DNA of 64,000 bases from Eublepharis macularius (GCF_028583425.1 NC_072793.1:62687028-62751027), one strand, 5' to 3'; shown: positions 34,701 through 45,570, counted from the stretch's first letter. Notes: generated from the sequence alone by a model not told the origin. Numbers and translations: made by a program.

Positions 34701-36605
34701 AGTGTTTTCCTGTGAAATGTATTTTGTTGCCTACTTTGTGTGCTGCTTCAGAGCACAGGCACATATCATACATCTACTTGTGGACACATTTAAAATGCCA
34801 CTCAGGATGAAATGCCAAAGTTTAATACAGGGTTGCTCTAAGCAGTGGACAAAAGGGGCGGTTGCTGGAGGCCCACAACCAGATTCATAGTCTTTCTCCT
34901 TGCTACCACCTCTTCCAGCTGCTCACTTATTCCTCTCACTCTGCAGAGATGGGGGATAGACAACAAGCATAAACCACCACTATGACCCACCAATATGAGT
35001 TGGGGTGTGTGTGAGATGCTCTTAAAATGGCCTGCCTCTATATTCTTGGTAATTTTGTGAGGCATCCCTGTGGCTAGGAACTGGACCAAGGCGTGGGGTG
35101 ATGGCTGATTGGGGAGGTATACAGTGGCAGTCAACAGGGCTGAAGCACGTTAGTGGTTAATTGCTCAAAAGTTCAGTGGCTTCTGGTAGGACCAAGGCAA
35201 TGAGGCTCCTGTGGTGTCAAGATGTGCTACAGTGGCTCAGGCTGTGTCTCACTACCTGAGTCCTGCAGCTGGCTCTGAAAGTGTTGTCTTCCCTCAGCTA
35301 GCTAGAGCTGGGAAGCCCCACTTCAGGGAGTAGAGGAACTTTTGGGTTTGCGGGAAGTTGCATCTGAGATGACTTGGTGAGAGGATGATATAGACATCAC
35401 TACCTAGGCAGGCAATTTCTGTGCAGGAGAGAAATTGTTTATGAAGTGGCTCTTGAAAGTATGGCGAAAACTGCAAGCAGCAGTTGAAAGAAGGACATGC
35501 TGCATTCTATCATTCCATTTTAATGCATGAAGCAGTTTGGTAGGTCTTATTGCTAGGAAAATAAATGAGGTTGATGAAGTTGAGTAGAAAGAAGTAATGG
35601 TCATGCTAAAATTGTCTGTAATATCCATTCATCCTGACATACAGCAGTGGAACACCAGACATTGTGCATGAGAATTGCCATGTACTCACCTGCTAAATAT
35701 ATGGTTGATGCATGTTTTATAATGGAGAGGAGATCCCAGAGGGTCAAGCAAATTCAGAGTGAAGTTTCATTTCAAAAAGACTGGGAAATACTGAGCTTAC
35801 CTGATAGCGGGGATTACACATGTATAATAAAAAAGTGTTTGCAACCTATGTGCTATGTGCCAGCTGGGTTCCATCAAATGATTTACAGACACTTCTCATT
35901 TGGTTGAAATGGCCAGAACTTTATTGATTACTGCCCTTTGGAGCATTGGCAAGGCATATGGGCAGCGGATCCCCTCACATTGAAAGGCCTTTCGCTGTTC
36001 GATGCATTGTTCCCCAGCCCAGATGCTGGCTACTGCGGGATGGAAACTGGTGTTCTGCTGCCAACAGCTGCTGGACGGCCCCTGCCTCCCTATTGACTGC
36101 AGGGGTGAGCCGCCTGTTCTGCCCTGCTTACCCCTTAGGGATCCAGCCCAATGTTTCAAAACTGCCTAACATCTAAAGTTGTGACTGGCCCACTGACTGC
36201 CCATTAGTGAGCGGTGGGTGGATGGTTGGGAAAGCATCCTGCTCCTGCCATGGATCCTTTGGAATGGTGCTGAACACATTCCAGCTTGCAGAAGAGGATC
36301 TCCTTATGTGCTCCTCCTCTTCGTGAGCTGACCCTTGTCTCCATCTCACCCTTGCCCCTGGTTGCAACACAGCCCATGGTGAGTCTGTGAGCTTCCTCTG
36401 TTCTCAATAAAGATTTTTACCAAGTGCTTCCAGGTAAAATTCATATTTGTTTATTAAATTGACAAGTCATTGTTAGTCTTGCTTTACTTTACACATAATA
36501 ATGTGCTCAAATGTAATATGTTGAAATGTTGCAAATGCATGATTTAGAGTAAGGAGAACTGCTGCTGCTCCCTATGGAATATTTTAATAGTTTACTATAT
36601 GATCA

Positions 36606-36685
36606 GTGCAATCCTAAGCAGAGTTACCCCAATCTAAGCTCATTTGATTTTAGTGGGCTTAGATGGGTGTAACTCTTCGCACTGG
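36606..36685. repeat. Short ancient palindromic repeat
   Basis: TGCAATCCTAAGCAGAGTTA is followed about 60 bp later by GGGTGTAACTCTTCGCACTG, approximate reverse complements around a TTTAGTGGGCTTAG core. Related copies occur at 29351-29435 and 56511-56590, with a half copy at 30741. Confidence 0.65.
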
Positions 36686-37159
36686 GTATCACTGACAATC
36701 GATTAACATTTTGGGAAGAAGAGCAAGAAATAAGCCTCATAGTTTTGCCTTGAAAAACACTAAAGCTGTAGTTTCTTATTTTCATTAAGTTTCAACCACT
36801 TTCTCTGCTGATGATTCAAAGTACATCATCAAATATATACAGGAGCAACATTGATGGGATATATATATTAGTTTATGTGAATTTAGTTTCCACATTTGAT
36901 GGCCATATTGGGTTTGGATACAAATGTGCAAATTGGTGTTGGGACAGTGAAAGACAAAAGGAAATGAGGTATAACAAGCACTAGCCTGCAAGGTTGAAAC
37001 CATCAGTATTTGATAGATCAGTACTGACTGCGGTTGTTGCCAGGCCAGAGTTTGAAAATGGATTCTAAATAGTTCTGGTTAGGAAGACTGTTTCTTTCAT
37101 ATGTGAGAGAAAGAAAGTTATCTCAAAAGATATTACTATCCCTATAGAGATCAGCATCT

Positions 37160-37452
37160 AGATCTGACCTTGCATAACAGTTTCAGAGATGGCAGTGCCC
37201 AAATGTATCAACTTTTGTTGAGAATGGGAACAGAAGAAGAACAGGTAAAAGTATGTATGCTAAAGTGGGCAAGGAATTTTGGTTATAATATACAACTTGA
37301 ACAATGGGAGAATATGTGGTTGAGAGGTCTTAAATTTACTTTAAATTCTGGTTTGAAAGAAAACTTATATAAAATGATGCATAGATGGTATATGTCACCA
37401 GAGAAATTAGCAAAATTGTATAAAAATGTTTCAGACAGATGTTGGAGATACG
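37160..37452 (+). mobile_element. L1 ORF2 C-terminal fragment
   Basis: The plus-strand frame from 37170 reads MLKWARNFGYNIQLEQWE and then LKENLYKMMHRWYMSPEKL, then LYKNVSDRCWR. This is the L1 ORF2 region upstream of the C-terminal Cys motif (compare the L1 at 41510-43455, whose frame carries KCFKCQKTDP). Coding similarity stops abruptly at about 37452, where a GC-rich element begins. Confidence 0.8.
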
Positions 37453-37454
37453 GG

Positions 37455-38400
37455 TGTGTGCTTCGGGTTTCTGATTCGAGAAAAATACCTGAATCAGACC
37501 CGATCTGTAAAGATTCGGGATTTACGAATAGGAGCCAGCATGCTGGCTGTGATTCGGATATCCCAAATCAAAGCTTCCCAAATCATTTGGGTTGCTTCAG
37601 GAAGCTTTAGCCCGGGGATGGCTTCAGTTGGCAGGCTGGGGGATCCACCCCGCCTGCCAGCTGAAGTTTAAAGGGCCCTTTCCCTGCCCCTTGCAAGCGA
37701 GAGGGCCCTTTAAACTTCAGCTGGCAGGCGGGGGAATCCCCCTGCCTGTCAGCTGAAGTTTAAAGGGCCCTTTCCCTGCCCTTTGCAAGAGGCAGGGCCC
37801 TTTAAACTTTAAATAGCCACTGCAGTGGCTATTTGAGGGCCAGGAAGGGCTGGAGGTGGTGACTCTGGCTTTTCCCACTGCCCAGCTGGCTGCTGTGGCC
37901 CCGGAGGCAGCAGCAGAGGAGCCGGCTCCGGGCAGTCCTGCCCCTCAAATGGCTGCTGCGGCAGCTATGTGAGTGGCAGAAAGGGCCAGAGGAGGTGGAT
38001 CCAGCCTTCCCTGCCACCTAGCTGGCTGCTGCGGGCCCCAGAGGTGGTGGCGTAGTAACAGAGGAGCCGGCTCTGGGCCACCCCGCCCCTCTAATGGCCA
38101 CAGTGGTGGTGGAGGTGGCAGAGGAGGTCCTTCCTTCCCCTCAAATGGCTGCTGAGGCAGCTATTTGAGGGGCAGGAAGAGCCGGAGGAGGTGGCTCCAG
38201 CCTTCCCCGCCACCCAGCTGGCTGCTGTGGGTCTTCCAGGTAAGTGGGGGGAGGGGAGAATAAGTGGGTAGTGGGTGGGGGGCAGGGAGGCTAAGTGGGG
38301 GTGGGTGGGGCTGGGACAAAACTTCCCCCCTCACTTTAGTATGCTCTGAATCTTTACGGAGCATACTGAAGTGATTGAAATCCGAGTTCCCCCTAATACA
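37455..38400. mobile_element. GC-rich non-autonomous element with internal minisatellite
   Basis: The region is sharply GC-richer than its surroundings. 37620-37815 holds at least four alternating-orientation copies of a module around GCTGAAGTTTAAAGGGCCC. 37820-38235 holds about three imperfect tandem units of 140-190 bp, each with CAGCTGGCTGCTG, GGAGCCGG and CTATTTGAGGGGCAGG-like motifs. The ends carry CTTCGGGTTTCTGATTCGAG (left) and a local hairpin AGTATGCTCTGAATCTTTACGGAGCATACT-type structure (about 38338-38368). Its location, interrupting an L1 ORF2 reading frame, supports insertion. The terminal repeats and duplication could not be defined. Confidence 0.5.
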
Positions 38401-38569
38401 CAATAAATGCTATACACTAATCATTTAACTGAAATGGAAGTGGCAGATAAATGGGAACTTGGTTGTTTGCACTCCAGTCTTCACAACCCTAGAAACTCTC
38501 AGTCATATTAAAGAAAAGGTAATGTGCTTGTGTCAACATACGTCATGTGTCTGTCTTTCTAGTCTACAG

Positions 38570-38665
38570 CCTGGCTTGGAGTCTCAAAAGTAATTTCTAA
38601 AATGGTAGAAGAAAATGAATGCTTAAGAAATAGATTGATGTCCTGCAGCCAATCTTCACGAGAAG
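38570..38665 (+). CDS. C5orf47-like gene, exon 2 (coiled-coil-like segment)
   Basis: After acceptor CTAGTCTACAG at 38569, the exon in phase with exon 1 (G plus CC gives Ala) reads AWLGVSKVISKMVEENECLR and then NRLMSCSQSSRE. I recall human C5orf47 as having VWNRVYKVISRMLEENE at the corresponding place, so the W-x-x-V-x-KVIS-x-M-x-EENE core is shared. The heptad-like pattern suggests a short coiled coil. The donor is GTAGGC at 38666 (phase 1). An alternative acceptor at 38562 would break the frame with exon 1. A SINE/LINE-tail-like stretch (TATTTATTTGTTTG) begins right after the donor. Confidence 0.72.
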
Positions 38666-39369
38666 GTAGGCAGTATGTATTTATTTATTTGTTTGTTTGT
38701 TTATTCAACTTACATACCACCTCACCACCATATTTGGTGCTGTCCCTTGGTGGTGTTCCTGGTATCATTGTGGTGTCTACCTGGACTACCAAGTTGTAGT
38801 GATAAACTGGCATACTTTTGCCTACTCCATCTAACTAGATTTGTTTCATCTGTTTGTATCCTTGGGACCTGAACACTCCACTTACCTACGTAGGACTTTT
38901 CTTTAGCAATTTACCAGAATATTTGTCAGAAAAGAGAATGTTCACTTTACGTATGTTGGCTGGAATGTCTTAAATTACTGCTTTTCATATTGTTTACAAC
39001 GAGACGCTGTCCATTACCCTGGTAAGGAATGTAATGCACACCTAAGTAAACAAACTAAAAACAAAACAACAAAAGCATAAAGACAATGAAAAAATAGATG
39101 TATCCTTCCTGCCCAAGAACTGGTAAATTCAATAAGGGACTACCTACCTCAGATGCCTGAGATTATTGATACAAAGTCCATGTTGTCATACTGAGTAATA
39201 ATGTCTCCTCCCCAAAAGGCTTAGCAGAGGGTAACATGCATGTTTCTGCTGTGCCGCTATACTGGACAACTGAAAGCCTTTTCTTCCCTTCATACTGCTT
39301 TTATAGCAAAATTTCATTGTGCTTTGAATATATTCTCCTGCCTTTCCCCTCTTCCTAACATTTTTGAAC

Positions 39370-39480
39370 AAAAAGTTTTAATGACTTGTTTTTATATTGA
39401 TAATTTATTATTCTAATTGTATGCCACCTTGACCAGGACTCTGAATAAATGGCATAGAAATCTACTAAATAAATAAAACT
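39370..39480 (+). mobile_element. LINE 3' tail (L2/CR1-like)
   Basis: TATGCCACCTTGACCAGGAC followed by AATAAATGGCATAGAAATCT and a TAAATAAATAAA tail, the usual ending of an abundant reptile LINE. Only the terminal portion is present. Confidence 0.5.
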
Positions 39481-39620
39481 TGAAGAATGAGGCAATTGCT
39501 GCTTAGGATGTTACTAAGTACTACACAAATCCAACGATCCAAGCATGATTCTGCAAATCACATTATAACAGACATACTTGAAGTTACTCATAAGCTAGTT
39601 GCAAAAAAAGGAGAGAATTT

Positions 39621-39861
39621 CAGAAAATACAGGAAAATCAAAAAGAGTCCAGTAGCACCTTTAAGACTAACCAATTTTATTGTAGCATAAGCTTTCGAGA
39701 ATCAAGTTCTCTTCGTCAGATGCATGATGCTTCTGACGAAGAGAACTTGATTCTCGAAAGCTTATGCTACAATAAAATTGGTTAGTCTTAAAGGTGCTAC
39801 TGGACTCTTTTTGATTTTGCTACTACAGACTAACACGGCTAACTCCTCCAGAAAATACAGG
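39621..39861. mobile_element. Penelope-like terminal fragment, inverted dimer
   Basis: The insertion is 39634-39848 (215 bp), flanked by exact 13 bp duplications CAGAAAATACAGG at 39621-39633 and 39849-39861. The arms are near-perfect reverse complements meeting at GATGCATGATGCTTC (about 39718-39732). Shared modules are GAGTCCAGTAGCACCTTTAA, TGTAGCATAAGCTTTCGAGA and TTCTCTTCGTCAGATGCATG. The right arm adds CTACAGACTAACACGGCTAA. It is the same family as the ends of 47429-49414. Confidence 0.9.
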
Positions 39862-40956
39862 GTTTTTAAAAAACTTATGCGTGACAAAACCTGCTCAAAT
39901 TCCCTCTTGTATACAGCTGGTAAAGGTAACTTTTGCCTCTTACTACCTTATTAAGTGGTAGTACTTAGAATTAGAATCAGAATGAAATATACTGGGCCTG
40001 TATATTAGAAGCAGAAGAAGTTAACAGAGAATTCTGGGGTTCTTTCACAATATGAATGAGCTATCCTCTGAAGCACATTCTTCTATGTACATGAAAGAGT
40101 CTGTTTTCATCCCAAAATGTCATGAGTTTCTTCATCTGTAAAATCAGAAAGAAGTCAAGGAGATAATTTCTTAGAGTACATGTATAAGCCATAAATAAAC
40201 TAGCCCCCATGTATGCTGACTGTGAGTTATAGTAATATAATTTTAGAATATTTTTCCTCCAATTTTGGTCAGGATGCACCAATTTCATTACATGAAAATG
40301 AAGCATGAATTAAAACTGACATTCTGTTGATGCAGTTTCCATTAGAGCTTTGTAGCTCCTGCACAATTCAAAGTAACACAATATTATGCTTACAAACATA
40401 ATTGGAATTTCTGCCTTCACAGTTTAATTAGTTCTAGGAAACAGATTTACCAATCCATTAAGCATTATCTGTTAAATTTAAAGTGACATTCTTTCCTTCA
40501 GTATGCCTGCTTAGCTCACAATAATGTTAATAGAAATTTGCAAGGGTAGAATATATTCCAAGGTTCTGTTGGTAGGTTCAGTTAGTAATGCTTTATATTT
40601 CTCATTATATACCCCATACTTCATTATATACCCCATTCAGCCAAACTGCAATTATCTGAAGTTCCTAATTATCTGTTTAAAAAGTCCAATCTTGTAGATA
40701 TGCAGTTAAAACCTTAGCTTGAGCAATAGCCTGCACCCCTGCAGTGATGCTATGCCAGTACAAGCACCAAGATTGGATTAGAGTATTAAACTTACATTTA
40801 ACTTCCTCAGACTAATCCAAGTAATTTTGACCTAATGGTTGAAATTCTGTAAAAGTTATTGGCAACTAGGTGCCAGTCAAATCAATTGGGGCACAGCCTA
40901 GCCCTAAACATATTTAATTGGAAGTAAATTCCATTGATTTCAGTGGTTTGATTTGT

Positions 40957-41160
40957 AGAGCTAAGCTAGAAGTGACGCCTGACACAGGTTGGACACTTGT
41001 CAGCTTCCCTCAAGTTTTGATGGGAAATGTAAGCATCCTGGTCTTGCAGCTGTAATGGAAAGCCAAGTTGTAAAACCAGGATGCCTACATTTCCCATCAA
41101 GACTTGAGGGAAGCTGACAAGTGTCCAACCTGTGTAAGGCGTCACTTCTAGCTTGGCTCT
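40957..41160. mobile_element. Palindromic fold-back element (MITE-like)
   Basis: A 204 bp inverted repeat. The left arm AGAGCTAAGCTAGAAGTGAC, then TTGGACACTTGTCAGCTTCC, is mirrored by the right arm ending GCGTCACTTCTAGCTTGGCT. The arms are about 80 bp, separated by a loop around GTCTTGCAGCTGTAATGG. It has no coding capacity. A target duplication was not resolved. Confidence 0.75.
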
Positions 41161-42622
41161 TAGTCTCAAACCATACTATATGCTTTAGCTGTATTGATTT
41201 CAGTGGTATTGGGTCACAACAAACTTTTGCTAGGTTTCACACTCTTCTGATTCACTACTTACTGGTCTCCGTCCTGTTGTAAATTCTGTATGCGAGAAGT
41301 GAAACTAGCTTGTGGGCTTTGTAACAAAGCTGCTGCATGCAACTGTGGTACATAATGTGGTTCAGAGTGCATGAAATGGGATTTCTCTAGACTTTTCCTG
41401 CCTTGCCTTCTTGCTAGATATCAGTAAAAAATAGAGTTTTTTTTTAGGGTGCCTGTGGGTTTTATTTGAAAAAACACATACCCCTCTGAATTCATGTAGA
41501 CGAGAAGATCTTAAAAATGGCAGAAAAGGATAAATGATTTTGTATGGAATGGGAAGAAACTAAGAATAAGATTTAAAATATTACAAGATGAAAAAAGCCG
41601 AGGAGGGTTAAGCAAGGATATCTGGATTATAAATCCAAACATAATATAAAACTGGAGATAATTGATACTAAAGAAGAAGGAATTCATAATTATTTATGGA
41701 TCAAAAAATCATTAAAAATTATTCAAAAACAAGTCAGCATTCATATTTTAAGGCAAGGGCTACTAAGAATATGGTTTCAATGCAGAAATAGATTAAGTCC
41801 GCCAACTTTGCCATTGACATCCCTAATTGATGCCTACTATGATATTCTTATAGGAAATAAAACTGATTATATGAATTATGAATATATGATGGACAAACAA
41901 GGAAAAATAAAAACATGGCAAGAAATTCAAGTGCAGGGAAAAAAACATTTCATGGCTGATATATTATCAAATGGTGTCTAAGCTTAAAGATCAACTATCC
42001 AAAGAATGTGGCCAGTTGAGAGAGAAAACAGTGTTTGAACAACTAATCACTGGAGATTCAAAACACCTATTAGGAAAAGTATATAAAATCTTACTGCAAT
42101 ATACCACAGACTCAGAACAAGTAAAAAATGTATGATAAAATGGATGCAAAACTTCGAAGAAAGTATATGTATGTGCCAGTGGGAAAATGTATGGACTAAA
42201 GGAATGACATTTACAGAACGTCAAATATTAATGGAGAATTAGTTCAGAATGTTCTTCAGATGGTATATTACTCCTAAGGACACTGCAAAAGTTAATAAGG
42301 GTTACAGTGGAAAGTGCTTTAAATGTCAAAAGACAGATCCAACATTCTATCACATGTGGTGGACATGCAAGAAAGTGAGGAAATACTGGATAGAAATACA
42401 CGAAAAAATGCAAAAGATACTAAAGTTTTGCTTTGTGTTGAACTCTAAAAATATGCTATTAAATAACTTACCTAGTAAGATTTTAAAAATACATAGTGAA
42501 CTATTTAAATATATGGTAACAGCAGCAATAGTAGTATATGAAGCAAAATGGAAGGCAGAATGCTGTCCGGAATTGAAAGAATGGATGAATAAGCTATATT
42601 AATATGTGTCAATGGTAAAATT

Positions 42623-42975
42623 ATTTATTTATTTTATTCAATTTTTATCCTGCCCTCCCTGCAAATGTGCTCAGGGCGGGTTACATAAAAAATAAATACA
42701 AGTTAAAATCACAAAATCAACTATCATAATATCCATAAAATATACAATCTGCAATCCTCAAGAGGGCAGGTCCTCAACATTCACCCCTTTTTATAGTAAA
42801 CAGGGGAATGAAGGGAAGGGAAGGAGGGGGCAACATTTGAGTTGGACTGATTTGTAAGGGGGGCCAAGATGATAACACAACCCCCTCCCAACAGAAGACT
42901 GGTAGGGAGGCTCACCAGATAGCACAGAATGGCCTCAACCATGTGCTTGGTGGAACATCTCTATCTTACAGGCCC
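42623..42975 (-). mobile_element. LINE 3' end (L2-like), nested
   Basis: The plus strand reads TTATTTATTTTATTCAATTT then ATCCTGCCCTCCC and GCTCAGGGCGGGTTACATAA, the complement of a common squamate LINE 3' end with GGGCGG and a TAAA tail. The body continues through CACAACCCCCTCCCAACAGA and AGCACAGAATGGCCTCAACC. It is 5' truncated near 42975. Confidence 0.6.
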
Positions 42976-43299
42976 TACCATCCCCTCTGTTAAATTTCTT
43001 AAAACACTTTCTGTGAGATTCAATGGTACTTACTTATATTGAGATACATTTATATTCAACATTTTAATTACAAATCTGATAATTAATCTATTTTACTGAT
43101 AGCTGTTCTTAATTATTCTTAATTTTCTGCTAGGTACCTACCTAGCTAGCTGAAAATTAAGAATAACTAAGAACAACTATCAGTAAAATAGATTAATTAT
43201 CAAATTGTAATTAAAATGTTGAATATAAATGTATCTCAATATAAGTATCATTGTATCTCATAGAAAGTGTCCTAAGAAATTTAACGGAGGGGATGGTAG
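42975..43299. repeat. Large AT-rich inverted repeat (arms about 160 bp)
   Basis: The left arm from CTACCATCCCCTCTGTTAAA and the right arm ending TTTAACGGAGGGGATGGTAG are near-perfect reverse complements. They meet at CTAGGTACCTACCTAGCTAG near 43137. The right arm runs on into L1 3' UTR sequence, so the left arm may be an inverted duplicate of it. Alternatively, an independent fold-back element inserted here. Confidence 0.75.
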
Positions 43300-44168
43300 A
43301 GAGAAATACTTTGTGTTTTATATATTTTGTTATATGTAACTATCTCTGATTTAAACAACTGTGTTATACAATCCTTTTTTTTTCTTTTTGTATCCCCTCT
43401 TACTATTATTTTGTTTTTCAAAATACAATTAAATTATATTGCAAAAAAGGAAACACACATGCTCCCAAACCTAAAATCCTCTCTTGAATCCCATTAGCAA
43501 ACCAAAATAGTTCTGCTATTGTGCTTTAACGCATGTGCAGCACTTTTACTTAGAAATGTGTCCCATGGGTGACAGTCTTGTTCGCAAATCAGGCAAGGAT
43601 GGGCATAAGTAATCCCCCCTCCCTTACACACGTGTTTTTTGAAGCCCATTTCAGTTTATCATCCATTAGGAATTACATAGTGGTGATTATCTTAGGCTAT
43701 AATTTGCATCTTTTTGAAAGAAACCATTACGTTACCCTCAATACTAATAGTAGTTCATTTTTTCCAGAGCTTTAATTGTGGCTCACTTATTAAATTCTAT
43801 TTAGCTGAAAGCCCTGGAATCTAATGCCTTATTTCTAATTAGCAGATTTATGCACAATATTGCACCAAGGAGATAAGTCTCCTATTGATCTTAGTTTTTA
43901 TCAGATAAGTAGTGAAATACATCAGAGTAATCCTGGTAGGACTATAGATGTGGATTAACAAATGAAGAATCAACAAGCTCCCTTTTTGGCACTGAGGTGG
44001 TTGCATGATTAATATAAAGTAGCAAATTAAGTCCACAATATTGTTATCTGGGTAAAGTTCTTTTTTCTTGAATGGTGATGATATATTGCAGTTTTAATCC
44101 TAATGAGAATTAGTTTCAGTACAAATGAAAGTGATTATATGATTCCTTCACATTACATTCTTCCATAG

Positions 44169-44218
44169 GCCCTGCTACAAATCAGAATCCACAAAGGGAA
44201 GGTTCTCGCATTGACACA
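44169..44218 (+). CDS. C5orf47-like gene, putative exon 3
   Basis: A 50 bp exon with a strong acceptor (pyrimidine-rich tract then TTCCATAG at 44168) and a consensus donor GTGAGT at 44219. It enters in phase 1 (G plus GC gives Gly), matching exon 2, reads GPATNQNPQREGSRIDT and leaves in phase 0. No homologue of this tail is known to me, and human C5orf47 ends differently. The phase match with both neighbours and two good splice sites are the evidence. Confidence 0.5.
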
Positions 44219-44267
44219 GTGAGTGAATCAGCTTGTTTGGGTGACAAAACCAGGAGCATGCAGAGTT

Positions 44268-44470
44268 CTATTTTTATTTTATTTTACAAAATTTATACCT
44301 TGCCGTTCTCCTTTTGTCAGGGCCATCAAGGTGGCTAACAAATTAAAACATAAACAGTAAAATCATATCTTCAAAATTATTAAAACTAACAAGAACGCAT
44401 CATTAGGACTACTAAAACCAGAACTAAAATACACACAAAAACATAAAAATAACAATTAAAACATTGTAAG
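44268..44470 (-). mobile_element. LINE 3' tail, minus strand
   Basis: TTTATTTTATTTTACAAAAT then TTATACCTTGCCGTTCTCC and ATCAAGGTGGCTAACAAATT, followed by an A-rich run. This is the complement of a reptile LINE 3' end. It lies in intron 3 of the C5orf47-like gene. Confidence 0.5.
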
Positions 44471-44720
44471 AAAGGAGCGATTGCTGAAGGAACAAACAAA
44501 ACAACAATCTGTTTGTTTTCAGAAGCCAAAGCAGGTAAAAGAGCCCATATATGAAACGGACCTTAAACACTTCATTTTTCCAAAAAAACCCAAGTATGGA
44601 ATAATAAGATTTATTTTATCACATGGAGACATTTTCCTGTACAAATATATTGTACAGAGAGCAATCCTATGCATGTCTTCACAGAATCCAATCAAGTCTA
44701 TTAATTGGGGCTTACTCTCA

Positions 44721-45570
44721 GTAAAGAGTAGACATGGGCACGAACAGAAAAAAACGAACATGGTGTTCGTTGTTCGTTGCCATCCACGAACAACAAACAA
44801 CGAACATTGACGAACATGACCTGTTCATGAACATGTTCATTGTTCGTGGGGGCCAGCAGGCTCTCCTCCAGCCCTCAAGATCCCTACCACACTACTCCCA
44901 GAAACCCTACCTGAGCAGGCAGCAGGAAATGTACCAATAATAAATAATAGCTTGGGTGTAGAGCCTGGCGGCAGCCCTGGAACCTGAAGGAGTAGATCCC
45001 TACTGCACCACTCTCAGAAACCTTACCTGAGCAGGCAGCAGGAAAGGTACCAGTAATAAATAATAGCTTGGCCCAGAGCCTGACAGCAGCCCTGGAACTT
45101 GAAGAGGTAGATCCCTATCCCACCACACACAAGGAAAAGTCAAGCTCCAATGCACTCTCCCTGTCTCTCTCTCAAAATGCCAACAGCAACTGTCTCGCGC
45201 TCACTGTCTGCAAAACCAGAGCTGGGAGCCCCCCTCCCCCCTGCTCTTTGCTTCCTTGTAACAAATTTGGAGCTCCACACTTGAAAGGAAGACCTGCCTA
45301 TCAAGCTAAATTGGGCTTAGATTGGGGTTTCCAGGGCAACAGCAGGAGTTCAGACAGTTCAGGCAGTCCCTGCCTCAGGTTGCCAAGGGAATTGATTGCA
45401 GGTGCCAGATTGTCTGGCTTGACAAACAGCAACCAGAAAGGAGGCTTGCAATGACCACCTGTTCGTTTAGAATGAGGCCTCACAAACAGCTTGTTCGCAA
45501 ACAGATGGTTGGGCTGTTCCTGGCTTTTTTAAAGTTCCTATTGCTGTTCCTGCCCATCTCTAGTAAAGAG
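44721..45570. mobile_element. Non-autonomous hAT transposon with 8 bp duplication and internal tandem repeat
   Basis: The insertion is 44729-45562 (834 bp), flanked by exact GTAAAGAG at 44721-44728 and 45563-45570. The ends TAGACATGGGCACGAACAG and CTGTTCCTGCCCATCTCTA form 19 bp imperfect terminal inverted repeats. An 8 bp duplication is diagnostic for hAT. Subterminal sequence is rich in GTTCGTTGTTCGT/GAACAACGAACA motifs, possible transposase-binding repeats. Inside, about 44880-45130, lie two full and one partial unit of roughly 115 bp starting AGATCCCTAC and including GAGCAGGCAGCAGGAAA. No transposase frame is present. It sits in intron 3 of the C5orf47-like gene. Confidence 0.9.

Larger units (their letters stand above)
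32662..38569 (+). other. C5orf47-like intron 1
   Basis: A 5.9 kb intron holding a CR1 reverse transcriptase fragment (34285-34700, minus). It also has an ancient palindromic repeat (36606-36685), an L1 ORF2 fragment (37160-37452) and a GC-rich minisatellite-bearing element (37455-38400). 32700-34280 and 34710-36600 show no recognised element. The stretch 35890-36420 is somewhat more GC-rich and contains AATAAA near 36406, but I cannot identify it. Confidence 0.55.
41510..43455 (+). mobile_element. L1 retrotransposon, 5'-truncated, with nested insertions
   Basis: The plus-strand coding remnant starts near 41530 (INDFVWNGKKLRIRFKILQ, DEKSRGGLS) and ends at the ORF2 C-terminus 42249-42602. That part holds KCFKCQKTDPTFYHMWWTCK, the L1 C-terminal Cys/His motif. 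Several frameshifts and stops separate the parts. A 3' UTR then runs to an A-rich end near 43440 (AATACAATTAAATTATATTG). A minus-strand LINE tail (42623-42975) and an inverted duplication (42975-43299) lie inside the 3' UTR region. Confidence 0.8.
38666..44168 (+). other. C5orf47-like intron 2
   Basis: A 5.5 kb intron with a LINE-tail-like piece (38668-38780, minus), a LINE tail (39370-39480, plus) and a Penelope-like fold-back (39634-39848). It also has a palindrome (40957-41160), an L1 (41510-43455) with a second LINE tail inside, and a large inverted repeat (42975-43299). 39862-40950 and 43460-44168 show nothing else. Confidence 0.55.

Noticed and set aside
37829..38403. GC-rich frames with Gly/Pro/Arg-rich translations
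   Set aside because: They lie in the tandem-repeat core of a probable transposon and follow the repeat unit, not codon constraint.
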